Below, piece after piece: positions 6,857 to 14,899 of a stretch of DNA of 64,000 bases. The DNA is taken from assembly GCA_019635355.1 (NCBI GenBank), contig JAHBZQ010000001.1, positions 2,976,001 to 3,040,000 on the forward strand. The letters run 5' to 3'. Source of the stretch: Rhizobacter sp. Its GTDB lineage: Bacteria > Pseudomonadota > Gammaproteobacteria > Burkholderiales > Burkholderiaceae_C. The first letter of the stretch is position 1, and every line of letters begins with the position of its first letter. Below the pieces are notes generated by a model, which had not been told where the DNA came from, searched no databases, and was given only the letters and a program-made list of their open reading frames with translations. The position numbers were made by a program, and so were the translations under genes.

Positions 6857-9046
6857 TCAGTCGGCAGACGCTGCCGTGATCTGGGCCGATGCGCTGGCAC
6901 GTGCAGGGGGCGAAGCGTGCTGGGCCAGCGCCGGCACGTCGAGGATGAGGGCCACGTCACCGCTGCCGAGGATGGAAGAGCCGCTGATGCCGCGCACCTG
7001 GCCGAACATCTTGGAGAGCGGCTTGATGACGGTCTGCGCTTCGCCGAGCAGGGTGTCGACCACCAGGCCGAACTTCAGGCCGGCGTGCTTGACGACCACG
7101 ATGTTGGGCCGGGCACTCCGCGGGCCCCCCACGCCGAAGAACTCGCGCATGCGGATGAAGGGCAGCACCTGGCCGCGCAGGTCCACGTAGTCGTGCTGGC
7201 CGCCGTCGTCCTTGAACTCCACGCACTCCTCGACCACGTCGAGCGGCACCACGAACACCGCGCGCCCCACACCGATCTGGAAGCCGTTGATGATGGCCAG
7301 CGTGAGCGGCAGCCGCACGGTGACGGTGGTGCCTTGGCCCAGCTCGCTGCCGATGCTCACGCTGCCGCGCAGCGCGGTGATGTTGCGCTTGACCACGTCC
7401 ATGCCGACGCCGCGGCCGGAGAGGTTGGTCACCTTCTCGGCGGTGGAGAAGCCCGGTTCGAACACGAGGTCGTAGATCTCGGCATCGCTCAAGGTCTTGC
7501 CGGCCTCCACCAGGCCGCGCTCCACCGCCTTGGCGAGGATGCGGTCGCGGTTGAGGCCACCGCCGTCGTCGCTGACTTCGATCACGATGCTGCCGGAGTC
7601 GTGGTACGCGTTGAGCTTGACGGTGCCGCGCGCCGGCTTGCCGCGCTGGGCGCGCAGCTCGGGCGATTCGATGCCGTGGTCCATCGAGTTGCGCACGAGA
7701 TGCGTGAGCGGGTCGCCGATCTTCTCGACCACCGTCTTGTCGAGTTCGGTGTCTTCACCGCTCACGAGAAGCTGGATGTCCTTGCCCAGCTCGCGCGAGA
7801 CGTCGTGCACCACGCGCTGGAAGCGGCTGAAGGTGCCGCCGATCTTCACCATGCGCAGCTGCAGCGCGCTGTCGCGCACTTCTTCCACCAGGTTGCCGAG
7901 CACCGAGTGGGCTTCCTGCAGCTCCACATTGCGCGTGGCGCGGGCGATCAGGTTGGCGCCGGCCGAGGCGATGATGAGTTCGCCCACGAGGTTGATCAGG
8001 CGGTCGAGCTTGTCGGCATCGATGCGGATCGACTGGCCTTCCTGGGCCTTGCTGTCGCGGGCGCGCTTCTGCTTGTCGAGCGCGGCCTCCACCACGGTGG
8101 CGGGGGCGCTGCCCTGCTGCACCAGCATGTCGCCCAGCAGCGGCGTGGCGGCCGTGGGCTCCAGCACGGCGGCAGCGGTGCGCGCGTCGGCCTGGCGTTG
8201 CAGCGCCGCTTCGAGTTCGTGTGCGGTCACGGTGCCGGCATTGACCAGCATCTCACCCAGGCGCACGCCCTCGTCGGGCATCTGCTTGAGCACCGCGATG
8301 TATTCCTCGATGCGGCTGCGCGGCGGCACGATGAGGAGCTTGCAGTCGTCGAGCACGAAGTCGAAGACGCTCTCGATCGTGGCCTTGTCGGCCTTGCTGC
8401 GCAGCGCGATCTCGAAGCCGAGGTAGCAGGACTCGGGGTCCATCTCGTCGGCCGCGGGCAGCGCTTCGGGCAGCGTCACGATGCCGACGATGGTGCCGAG
8501 CGTGCCCAGGTAGCGCAGGAAGGACAGCGGGTCCATGCCGTTGCGCAGCACGTCGGGGCCGAAGCGCAGCGAGATGTGCCAGGCGTCGTCGCCTTCGGCC
8601 TGCGCGGGCGCGAGGCGCTCGACCGGCACTTCAACCTCGGCCACTTCATGCCGGGGCGCGAGGTAGGTGCGCAGCTGCACGAGCAGCGGCTCGCCGCGGG
8701 CGATGAGGGCGGCGTCGGCATTCACGGGGTCGGCCTCGGCTGCATCGACGAGCGAGCGCAGGTGGTCGGCGCACGCCAGCAGCAGCGAGACCAGCGCCTC
8801 GCCGATCTCGACGCGCCCGTCGCGCACTTCGTCGAGCACGCTCTCGGCCACGTGGGTGAAGGCCACCAGCGGGTCGAGCCCGAAGAGGCCGGCCGAGCCC
8901 TTGATGGTGTGGGCCGCGCGGAAGATCGCGTTGACGGTCTCGGCGGGGTCCTCGCTCTGGTGCAGGCCCAGCAGCGCGGCCTCCATGTCGTCGAGCAGCT
9001 CCCGGCTCTCTGCAAAGAAGGTCTGCAGAGCGTCGTTCATGTCCAT
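6857..9046 (-). CDS. cheA: Chemotaxis histidine kinase CheA with inserted MshEN-like motifs
   Basis: A 729-residue CheA, the receptor-controlled kinase that phosphorylates CheY. The Hpt domain (about 5-105) has the phospho-accepting His46 in AAHTIKG. A P2-like region covers about 153-257. Next, where CheA usually has a plain linker, come two copies of an RLGEMLV..G..L..AL..Q motif (262-285 and 303-326) matching the MshEN c-di-GMP-binding signature. Dimerisation, catalytic (N box HLVRNSMDHGIE, G boxes VSDDGGG and GRGVGMDVV) and CheW-like domains follow. The start at 9046 has agggag upstream; a longer in-frame opening reaches 9241 but would cover the STAS gene. The MshEN reading comes from the motif pattern, not from a search. 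Confidence 0.95.
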   Translation of the reverse strand: MDMNDALQTFFAESRELLDDMEAALLGLHQSEDPAETVNAIFRAAHTIKGSAGLFGLDPLVAFTHVAESVLDEVRDGRVEIGEALVSLLLACADHLRSLVDAAEADPVNADAALIARGEPLLVQLRTYLAPRHEVAEVEVPVERLAPAQAEGDDAWHISLRFGPDVLRNGMDPLSFLRYLGTLGTIVGIVTLPEALPAADEMDPESCYLGFEIALRSKADKATIESVFDFVLDDCKLLIVPPRSRIEEYIAVLKQMPDEGVRLGEMLVNAGTVTAHELEAALQRQADARTAAAVLEPTAATPLLGDMLVQQGSAPATVVEAALDKQKRARDSKAQEGQSIRIDADKLDRLINLVGELIIASAGANLIARATRNVELQEAHSVLGNLVEEVRDSALQLRMVKIGGTFSRFQRVVHDVSRELGKDIQLLVSGEDTELDKTVVEKIGDPLTHLVRNSMDHGIESPELRAQRGKPARGTVKLNAYHDSGSIVIEVSDDGGGLNRDRILAKAVERGLVEAGKTLSDAEIYDLVFEPGFSTAEKVTNLSGRGVGMDVVKRNITALRGSVSIGSELGQGTTVTVRLPLTLAIINGFQIGVGRAVFVVPLDVVEECVEFKDDGGQHDYVDLRGQVLPFIRMREFFGVGGPRSARPNIVVVKHAGLKFGLVVDTLLGEAQTVIKPLSKMFGQVRGISGSSILGSGDVALILDVPALAQHASPPARASASAQITAASAD

Positions 9047-9068
9047 GTGGTGTTCTCCCTGGGGAATC

Positions 9069-9386
9069 TCAGGCCGCGACGACCAGCGGGTCGCCGAAGT
9101 GGGCGGCCAGGTCGAGCAGCTGCAGCACGTCGACGACGACGGCGCTGTGGCGCACGAGGCGCAGCTCGTGGCCACGCTCGGCGGCCACGCGCTTGGCGAG
9201 CAGCAGGAGCTGCACGCCGGCGGTGTCGAACTCGGCGACACCGGACAGGTCGATCTCGAGCACCGGCGAGGCCTCGACGGCCTGCAAGATCACAGGCTTC
9301 AACTCGGCGGCGCGGTAGATGCTGAACTCGCCGTCGATGCGCAGCGTCTGCGCGGCGGCGGCGGCTGCCTTTTTTCTCGATGCCAT
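9069..9386 (-). CDS. STAS-domain protein of the chemotaxis operon
   Basis: A 105-residue single-domain protein of the anti-sigma-factor-antagonist (STAS) fold, shown by the pattern EIDLSGVAEFDTAGVQLLLL (44-63) and the overall length. The usual phospho-acceptor serine of the D-S-x-G motif is threonine here (Thr55). A lysine/alanine-rich N-terminal tail of 12 residues precedes the domain. It lies 16 bp downstream of cheY and 22 bp upstream of cheA, so it is almost certainly co-expressed. STAS proteins in this position are known from several chemotaxis clusters, but their role is not settled. It could be a partner-switch input or a phosphatase adaptor. No anti-sigma kinase partner is visible in the window. 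Confidence 0.88.
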   Translation of the reverse strand: MASRKKAAAAAAQTLRIDGEFSIYRAAELKPVILQAVEASPVLEIDLSGVAEFDTAGVQLLLLAKRVAAERGHELRLVRHSAVVVDVLQLLDLAAHFGDPLVVAA

Positions 9387-9402
9387 GTGGCCCCCGGGTG
9401 GA

Positions 9403-9771
9403 TCAGGGGAGCACGAGCTTCTGCACCACGTCCAGCAGCTGGTCGGGGCGGAAGGGCTTGACGATCCAGGCCTTGGCGCCAGCCGCCTGGCCTTCGCGCT
9501 TCTTGGCCTCTTGCGACTCGGTGGTCAGCATCACGATGGGGGTGAACTTGTAGGCCGGCATGGCCTTCACGGCTTTCACCATGCTGATGCCGTCCATGTT
9601 GGGCATGTTCACGTCGCTGATGATGAGGTGCACCTTCTGGCCGGTGAGCTTGGCGAGCGCGTCCTTGCCGTCGCTGCCCTCGATCACGTCATAGCCCTTT
9701 TGTTTGAGCGCAATGCTCACGACCTGCCGCACCGAGGCGGAGTCGTCGACGATCAGGATGCTCTTGCCCAT
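9403..9771 (-). CDS. cheY: Chemotaxis response regulator CheY
   Basis: A 122-residue stand-alone receiver domain. The acidic pair is Asp9-Asp10, the phosphorylated aspartate is Asp53 (in ISDVNMPNMDG), the switch threonine is in MLTTES (83-84), and the conserved lysine is Lys105 in VKPF. There is no output domain, so it should act by binding another protein, as CheY binds the flagellar motor. It follows the small receptor-like gene after 33 bp and precedes the STAS gene. Its place at the head of the operon next to cheA supports the CheY role. A second diffusible regulator or a phosphate sink would look the same in sequence. Confidence 0.94.
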   Translation of the reverse strand: MGKSILIVDDSASVRQVVSIALKQKGYDVIEGSDGKDALAKLTGQKVHLIISDVNMPNMDGISMVKAVKAMPAYKFTPIVMLTTESQEAKKREGQAAGAKAWIVKPFRPDQLLDVVQKLVLP

Positions 9772-9804
9772 GTTTGAAATGGCCTCCGCTGGATGTCCGA
9801 TGGT

Positions 9805-11031
9805 TCAGAAAAAGGTGATCTCTTCGTTCTTGGGCGCGCCGGCCGAGCCGCCACCGCCGTGGGTGCTGCGCTCTTCGGCCATCGCATAGGTCTTCTCGAG
9901 TTCGGCCAGGAGGCCGGGCACGTCGAGCGGCACCAGGCGGCCTTCGCGTTCGTAGGTCTCGCTGCCCTGCGCGAGGTGCTCGGGCAGCATGTCGATGTTC
10001 TGGCGCACGTGCGTCATGACCTGGCTCACGCGGTCCTGGAACTGCAGCTGCACCAGGGCCTCGCACACGTCGGCCTGGATGCCCAGGCTCTCGCGCTTGA
10101 GCACGTCGGCCGATTCGGCGAGCGCTTCGGTCACGCCGCGAAAGCCGTCGAGCACGCTGTTGATCGAGGACTCGCAGCCGCTGATCGAGGCGGCTTCGCG
10201 CGAGGCCGAGGCTTCGGCGCTTTCGCGCGCCTGGGCGATGGCGTCGGCCACGACCGACACCTTCTCGGCCATGCGCCGGCCCGTCTCGCCCGACTCGGCC
10301 GAGAGCTTGCGCACCTCTTGCGCCAGCACCGAGAAGCTGCGGCCGGACTCACCCGCATGCGCGGCCTCGATGGCGGCGTTGATGGCGAGCAGGTTGGTCT
10401 GTGCGGCGATCTTGGCCACGTCGGTGGCCATCTGGCGCAGCTCTTCGATGAATCGGCTCAGGCCCTGCACGTCGCCGCGCATGGCGTTGTTGCTTTCGGT
10501 GGCCTGGCGCAGCGAGGCGAGCACGGCCTGGAGCTCCTGCTGGCTGCTCGCGAACATGGCGGCCATGCCGCCGGAATCGTGGTCGGCACCGGCGGCGCTG
10601 TCAGACGCCTTCATCGCGTGGTCGAGCCGGTCGACGATGCCGGCGAACCGCTCGCTCAACGACGAGATCGCGGTTTCCATCTGCAGGCGCGAGGTTTCGA
10701 TGTGGCCGCTCCAGACCGGCATGAGCTGGCGGCCGAGCTGGCCGCTGCCTGCCAGATAGCGCTCGGTGTCGAGGCGGGCCTGCCGCGCGCGGGCGGCGTG
10801 GTGGTGGTCGAGCCAGGCCCCGGCGCCCAGCAGGGCCACCGCGGCCACCCAGGGCCAGGCGCCCGCGCCGAAGGCGAGGCCGGCCGCGGCACCCGCCAGG
10901 CCCAGGAGCCGGCCCGACCAAGCGGCGCAGAAGGCCCGCAGGGTGGCGCCGAAAGGCCGCCGGCCAGGCGTGTCGAGCCGTCGGGCCGGTTCGGCCGCGA
11001 GTTCGGTGGAGGTCATGGAGACGGTCGTCAT
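9805..11031 (-). CDS. Short membrane-anchored methyl-accepting-type signalling protein
   Basis: A 408-residue protein with two closely spaced hydrophobic segments near the N-terminus (about 38-75) and almost nothing between them, so no real periplasmic sensor. A coiled region and an MCP-type hairpin tip follow (AAQTNLLAINAAIEAAHAGE, about 232-251). The signalling domain is short and quite unlike the three other receptors in the operon. The end, EEITFF, does not have the F-x-x-F pattern of the others. It is the first gene of the chemotaxis operon. Either ATG, 11031 or 11016, could be used. It may sense the membrane state or act as an accessory array component; the sequence does not show which. 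Confidence 0.85.
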   Translation of the reverse strand: MTTVSMTSTELAAEPARRLDTPGRRPFGATLRAFCAAWSGRLLGLAGAAAGLAFGAGAWPWVAAVALLGAGAWLDHHHAARARQARLDTERYLAGSGQLGRQLMPVWSGHIETSRLQMETAISSLSERFAGIVDRLDHAMKASDSAAGADHDSGGMAAMFASSQQELQAVLASLRQATESNNAMRGDVQGLSRFIEELRQMATDVAKIAAQTNLLAINAAIEAAHAGESGRSFSVLAQEVRKLSAESGETGRRMAEKVSVVADAIAQARESAEASASREAASISGCESSINSVLDGFRGVTEALAESADVLKRESLGIQADVCEALVQLQFQDRVSQVMTHVRQNIDMLPEHLAQGSETYEREGRLVPLDVPGLLAELEKTYAMAEERSTHGGGGSAGAPKNEEITFF

Positions 11032-11331
11032 GGTGAAGGGCTATCGACATCATCGAGACGCGCCTTGAACCGTGATCGACGGAAGAAACGCCTCTTTGGA
11101 GCCCTTTCTGTTGCGACTGTGTAAGGGAGTGTGTGCTCGCCAAGAGGGCGTCGATGCAGCGCAGCAAGTCGGTTGATAAAAGCTATCAAATGCACAAATT
11201 GAACGCCCGGCCATTTGTGACCGGAAATGGGGCCGCGGCATGGTCAGACCCGATGGCAGCGCCGGGCCGGATCCCTAGACTGGCCGCCTCCCGACCGCGC
11301 AGCCGTCCCCTTTTTTCAACTTCCCCACGCC
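11032..11331. promoter_or_regulatory. Divergent intergenic region of the chemotaxis operon and a LuxR-type gene
   Basis: About 300 bp without a gene. It must hold the promoters of the leftward chemotaxis operon and the rightward regulator. The part from about 11165 to 11230 is clearly richer in A+T than its surroundings. I could not find a convincing sigma-28 flagellar promoter on the minus strand; a GC-N-TTTAT-like block is only a weak match. The one clear signal is the inverted repeat at 11173-11189. Confidence 0.6.
11173..11189. promoter_or_regulatory. 17-bp inverted repeat, possible operator
   Basis: The sequence ttgataaaagctatcaa has perfect 6-bp arms (ttgata / tatcaa) around 5 bp. It lies 142 bp from the first chemotaxis gene and 143 bp from the LuxR-type gene, in the A+T-rich core of the divergent region. 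That suits a regulator acting on either or both. The binding protein is unknown. Confidence 0.5.
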
Positions 11332-12117
11332 ATGCAGACCTGGCACCTCGCGCCGCCCAGTGGCGCCCGTCACGACGTGCAGACGAGCCTCGCCGGCCTG
11401 ATCGGCACGGTGGGCAGCGACGCGTTCGCGCAGACGGCGCTCGGGCATGTGAACCGCGCGCTGCACGCCGGCTCGTGGGCGGTCTACCGGGTGTGGAAAG
11501 ACAAGGCGCCGGTGCTGCACCTGTCGTCGGCGCACGGCCTGCGCGACACCACGCGCGACTGCTTCGCGGCCTACCTCGACGGCCTGTACCGCCGCGACCG
11601 CACCTTCGACATCGCCCAGGCCGGCACCACCCTACTGCGCCTCAGCGCGCACGACATCCCCAACCCCGACCACCGCGAGGCGATCTACAAGCGCCACGGC
11701 GTGAGCGAGCGCCTGTCGATCGCCGAGCCGCAGCCCGATGGCGGCGTGCTGGCGGTCAACCTCTACCACCACGAGCACCAGGGCGCGTTTGCCGACGGCG
11801 AGCTGCAGAACTTCGAGCAGCTGGCGGTGGGCCTGCTCGCCACCGTGCGCCGCCACCTCGAGCTCACCGAAGCGGCCACGCCGCCGCGGCCCGATGCGCT
11901 GCAACTGCGGGCCGCCCTGCAGCGCCGCCACCCCGAGATGCCCGCGCGCGAGCTCGACGTGTGCGCGCGGCTGCTGCAGGGCCTGAGCTACGACGGCATC
12001 GCCGCCGACCTGGGCCTCTCGGTGGCCACGGTGAAGACCTACCGCCGCCGCGCCTTCGAGCGCATGGGGCTGCACTTCAAGAGTGAGCTGTTTGCGGCGT
12101 TCGTGGGCTCGGTCTGA
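11332..12117 (+). CDS. LuxR-type HTH transcriptional regulator
   Basis: A 261-residue protein with a LuxR/NarL-type helix-turn-helix at the C-terminus (about 200-252: ELDVCARLLQGLSYDGIAAD, then LGLSVATVKTYRRRAF). The N-terminal 190 residues look like a small-molecule or GAF-like regulatory domain, but I do not recognise the family. It lacks receiver-domain aspartates and a clear autoinducer-binding pattern. The start at 11332 (MQTWHLAP) lies behind a pyrimidine-rich stretch with no good Shine-Dalgarno; longer in-frame starts exist but code unlikely sequence. It is divergent from the chemotaxis operon and convergent with rocD, whose stop is 3 bp away. Control of chemotaxis is possible but unproven. 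Confidence 0.8.
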   Translation: MQTWHLAPPSGARHDVQTSLAGLIGTVGSDAFAQTALGHVNRALHAGSWAVYRVWKDKAPVLHLSSAHGLRDTTRDCFAAYLDGLYRRDRTFDIAQAGTTLLRLSAHDIPNPDHREAIYKRHGVSERLSIAEPQPDGGVLAVNLYHHEHQGAFADGELQNFEQLAVGLLATVRRHLELTEAATPPRPDALQLRAALQRRHPEMPARELDVCARLLQGLSYDGIAADLGLSVATVKTYRRRAFERMGLHFKSELFAAFVGSV

Positions 12118-12120
12118 CCC

Positions 12121-13365
12121 TTACAGGCGCTGCAACACCCGCCCCAGCGCCTGCACCGCCGCGTCGACCTGCTCACGCTCGATGACGAGCGGCGGCGCTA
12201 AGCGCACGACGGTGTGGTGCGTGTCCTTGGTCAGCACGCCTTCGTGCATGAGCGCCTCGCACACCTGGCGCGCCGAGGCGAAGGCCGGGTCGATCTCCAC
12301 GCCCACCAGCAGGCCACGCCCCCGCACCTCGGTGATGGCCGGGTGGGCGAGGGCACGCAGCTGCGCCATCAGGTAAGCCCCCTGCTCGGCGGCGCGTTGC
12401 GCGAGCTGCTCCTTCTCCAATAACAACAAGGCGGCGTGGCCCACGGCCGCGGCCAGCGGGTTGCCGCCGAAGGTGCTGCCGTGGTCGCCGGGGGTGAACT
12501 GCGCCATCACGTCGTCGCGCGCGAGGAAGGCGCTCACCGGCAGCAGGCCGCCGCCCAGCGCCTTGCCGAGCGTGAGCCCGTCGGGCTTCACGCCTTCGTG
12601 GTCGCAGGCGAGCAGCGCGCCGGTGCGGCCGAGGCCGGTCTGCACCTCGTCGCAGATCATGAGCACCTTGTGGCGGGTGCAGATCTCGCGCACCGCGGCC
12701 AGGTAGCCGGGGGGCGGCACGACGATGCCCGCCTCGCCCTGGATGGGCTCGACGAGGAAGGCCGCGGTGTGCGGCGTGATCGCCGCCTCGAGCGCGTGCG
12801 CGTCGCCGAAGGGCACGCTCGCGAAGCCCGGGGCGAAGGGGCCGAAGCCGTCGCGGTACTGCGCTTCGCTGGAGAAGCCGACGATGGTGGTGGTGCGCCC
12901 GGCGAAGTTGCCCTCGGCCACCAGGATCTGCGCCTGCCCCTCGGGCACGCGCTTCACCTTGTAGGCCCATTTGCGCGCCGCCTTGATCGCCGTCTCGACC
13001 GCTTCGGCGCCGCTGTTCATCGGCAGCGCCCGGGCCATGCCGGTCATGCGGCACAGCTGCTGCAGGAAGGGGCCGAGCTGGTCGGTGTGGAAGGCCCGGC
13101 TCGTGACCGCGAGGCGGCCGGCCTGCTCGGTGAGCGCGTGCACCAGCGCCGGGTGGCTGTGGCCGAAGCTCACCGCCGAGTAGGCCGACATCATGTCGAG
13201 GTAGCGCCGGCCGGTGTCGTCGAACAGGTAGGCCCCGGCGCCGCGTGTGAGCACGATGGGCAGCGGGTGGTAGTTGTGCGCGCCGTAGGTGGCTTCGAGG
13301 TGCAGCGGCGAAGGCGGCGCGGGCTGGGCGTGGCGCAGGGCGGCGGCGCGGGCGGCGGTGGTCAT
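12121..13365 (-). CDS. rocD: Ornithine aminotransferase
   Basis: A 414-residue PLP-dependent class III aminotransferase that converts ornithine and 2-oxoglutarate to glutamate semialdehyde and glutamate in arginine/ornithine breakdown. It aligns throughout with bacterial RocD: YHPLPIVL near the N-terminus, MMSAYSAVSFGH, SRAFHTDQLGPF, EPIQGEAGIVVPP, CDEVQTGLGRTG, the PLP-lysine region LTLGKALGGG and HGSTFGGNPLA. The start at 13365 (MTTAARAA) gives the usual length; the frame stays open to 13455. It is divergent from an Lrp-type regulator 117 bp away, which probably senses an amino acid and controls it. Confidence in the ornithine specificity rests on family resemblance. Confidence 0.92.
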   Translation of the reverse strand: MTTAARAAALRHAQPAPPSPLHLEATYGAHNYHPLPIVLTRGAGAYLFDDTGRRYLDMMSAYSAVSFGHSHPALVHALTEQAGRLAVTSRAFHTDQLGPFLQQLCRMTGMARALPMNSGAEAVETAIKAARKWAYKVKRVPEGQAQILVAEGNFAGRTTTIVGFSSEAQYRDGFGPFAPGFASVPFGDAHALEAAITPHTAAFLVEPIQGEAGIVVPPPGYLAAVREICTRHKVLMICDEVQTGLGRTGALLACDHEGVKPDGLTLGKALGGGLLPVSAFLARDDVMAQFTPGDHGSTFGGNPLAAAVGHAALLLLEKEQLAQRAAEQGAYLMAQLRALAHPAITEVRGRGLLVGVEIDPAFASARQVCEALMHEGVLTKDTHHTVVRLAPPLVIEREQVDAAVQALGRVLQRL

Positions 13366-13482
13366 GGCGGGCTCCGGTGGGCGACCGCCCCACTCTAGGC
13401 AGCGCGGCGCGAAATGTGCATGCCACTTCTTGCGCCCAGTCGGGATGAAGCGCACGATTCGTTCACCTCATCGGAGATCGGC

Positions 13483-13956
13483 ATGCCGCAAGCCCCCATC
13501 GACAAGCTCGACCGCAAGATTCTCACGGCCTTGCAGGCCGATGGCCGCGCCAGCAACGTGGAGCTGGCCGCGCAGGTGCACCTCTCGGCGCCCCAATGCT
13601 TTCGCCGCGTCAGAGCGCTCGAGGAGCGCGGCGTGCTGCGCGGCTACCGGGCGATGGTGCAACCCGAGGCGCTGGGCCTGGGCGTGATGGCCTACGTGAG
13701 CCTCAACATCGACGGCGGCCAGTTCGGCCGCGTGCGCGAGATCGAGGCCGACATCCGAAGCTTTCCGCAGATCCTCGAATGCCACACGATCTCGGGCGAC
13801 AGTGACTACTTGCTCAAGGTGGTGGCGCGAGACCTCAAGAGCCTGAGCCAGTTCCTCACCGACCAGCTGATGCAGGTGCCCGGTGTGGACGACGTGCGCT
13901 CGATGATCTGCCTGGAAGAGGTGAAGGCGCCCTCGCCGCTGCCGGTCGATTTGTAG
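13483..13956 (+). CDS. Lrp/AsnC-family regulator, likely controlling rocD
   Basis: A 157-residue Lrp/AsnC-type regulator. The N-terminal winged helix (about 5-60, LDRKILTALQADGRASNVEL, LSAPQCFRRVRALEERGVL) is followed by the ligand-binding RAM domain (about 70-145, ILECHTISGDSDYLLKVVARD). Proteins of this family bind amino acids and switch catabolic genes on or off. The divergent placement next to rocD with a shared 117-bp promoter region suggests that ornithine or arginine is the effector; this is inferred. The ATG at 13483 was chosen because Lrp proteins start just before the conserved LDxxD/KIL segment. Confidence 0.9.
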   Translation: MPQAPIDKLDRKILTALQADGRASNVELAAQVHLSAPQCFRRVRALEERGVLRGYRAMVQPEALGLGVMAYVSLNIDGGQFGRVREIEADIRSFPQILECHTISGDSDYLLKVVARDLKSLSQFLTDQLMQVPGVDDVRSMICLEEVKAPSPLPVDL

Positions 13957-14057
13957 CCCAGATCGTCCATTAATCGCACAACTGCGGCGATTGGCAATGG
14001 TATTGGTGATGATCAATAACTATATTGGGAGAGCCCTTCCACGACGCCCAACCGCCC

Positions 14058-14882
14058 ATGAATGCGTTTGCCCTCTCCGACCTCGAGCCCGACGACGCCC
14101 CCGCTGCCCAGGCCGACACCGCGGCCGGCCCGCACAAGCGTGACCTGATCGCCGGCCTGGAGAAGGGCCTGGCCGTGATCGAGGCCTTCGACCAGGACCG
14201 CCCGCGCCTGACCATCAGCGAGGTCGCCACCCGTTGCGGCCTGACCCGCGCCGCCGCCCGCCGCTACCTGATCACGCTCGAACACCTGGGCTACGTGACG
14301 AGCGACCGCCGCATGTATTCGTTGAGCCCCAAGGTGCTGCGCCTGGGCCAGAGCTACATGCACTCGGCGCGGCTGCCGCGCATCGTGGCGCCCGAGCTGC
14401 ACAAGCTCGCCTACACGCTCAAGGAAGCCTCGTCGGCCGGCGTGCTCGACGGCAACGACGTGATCTGCATCGCCGCCACCGAAGCCGGCCGGCTGGTCTC
14501 GTCGACCCTGCAGCCGGGCACCCGCGTGCCGGCCTACTGCACCGCCAACGGCCGTGTGCTGCTGAGCGCGATGCCACAGCCCGAGGTGGAAGCCTGGCTC
14601 GCCCGCCAGAGCTTCGAGGCCCGCACGCCGCACACGCTGATCGACCGCGACAAGCTCGCCGCCGAGATCGCGCAGATCCGCCTGCGTGGCCACGCCGCCG
14701 TCGACCAGGAATTCGAACTCGGCCTGCGCACGATCTCGGTGCCGCTGAAGAACTACCGCGGCGAAGTGCTCGCCGCCATCAACGTGAGCGCCCAGGCCTC
14801 GCGCATGAGCATGGAGCAGCTGGTCGGCGAATGCCTGCCGGCCCTGCTGCAAGCGCAAGCCCGCCTGCGCAGCACGCTCTAA
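14058..14882 (+). CDS. pobR: IclR-family activator of 4-hydroxybenzoate catabolism (PobR/PcaR type)
   Basis: A 274-residue IclR-type regulator. The winged helix (about 30-90: ISEVATRCGLTRAAARRYLI, LEHLGYV) precedes the effector-binding domain (about 105-270), with the family signature around TISVPLKNYRGEVLAAINVS. The sequence type is that of PcaR/PcaU/PobR, which respond to aromatic acids. It lies 17 bp upstream of pobA on the same strand, so the two are probably co-transcribed, unlike the divergent pobR-pobA of Acinetobacter. The start at 14058 (MNAFALSD) matches the family; a slightly longer version from 14025 is possible. The A+T-rich stretch at 13990-14030 probably holds the promoter. Confidence 0.88.
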   Translation: MNAFALSDLEPDDAPAAQADTAAGPHKRDLIAGLEKGLAVIEAFDQDRPRLTISEVATRCGLTRAAARRYLITLEHLGYVTSDRRMYSLSPKVLRLGQSYMHSARLPRIVAPELHKLAYTLKEASSAGVLDGNDVICIAATEAGRLVSSTLQPGTRVPAYCTANGRVLLSAMPQPEVEAWLARQSFEARTPHTLIDRDKLAAEIAQIRLRGHAAVDQEFELGLRTISVPLKNYRGEVLAAINVSAQASRMSMEQLVGECLPALLQAQARLRSTL

Positions 14883-14899
14883 ACACAAGGAGACAGCGC

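Noticed and set aside
9047..9241. Longer N-terminus for CheA
   Set aside because: The extra residues are Ser/Pro/Cys-rich, cover the STAS coding region, and a good ribosome-binding site precedes the start at 9046.
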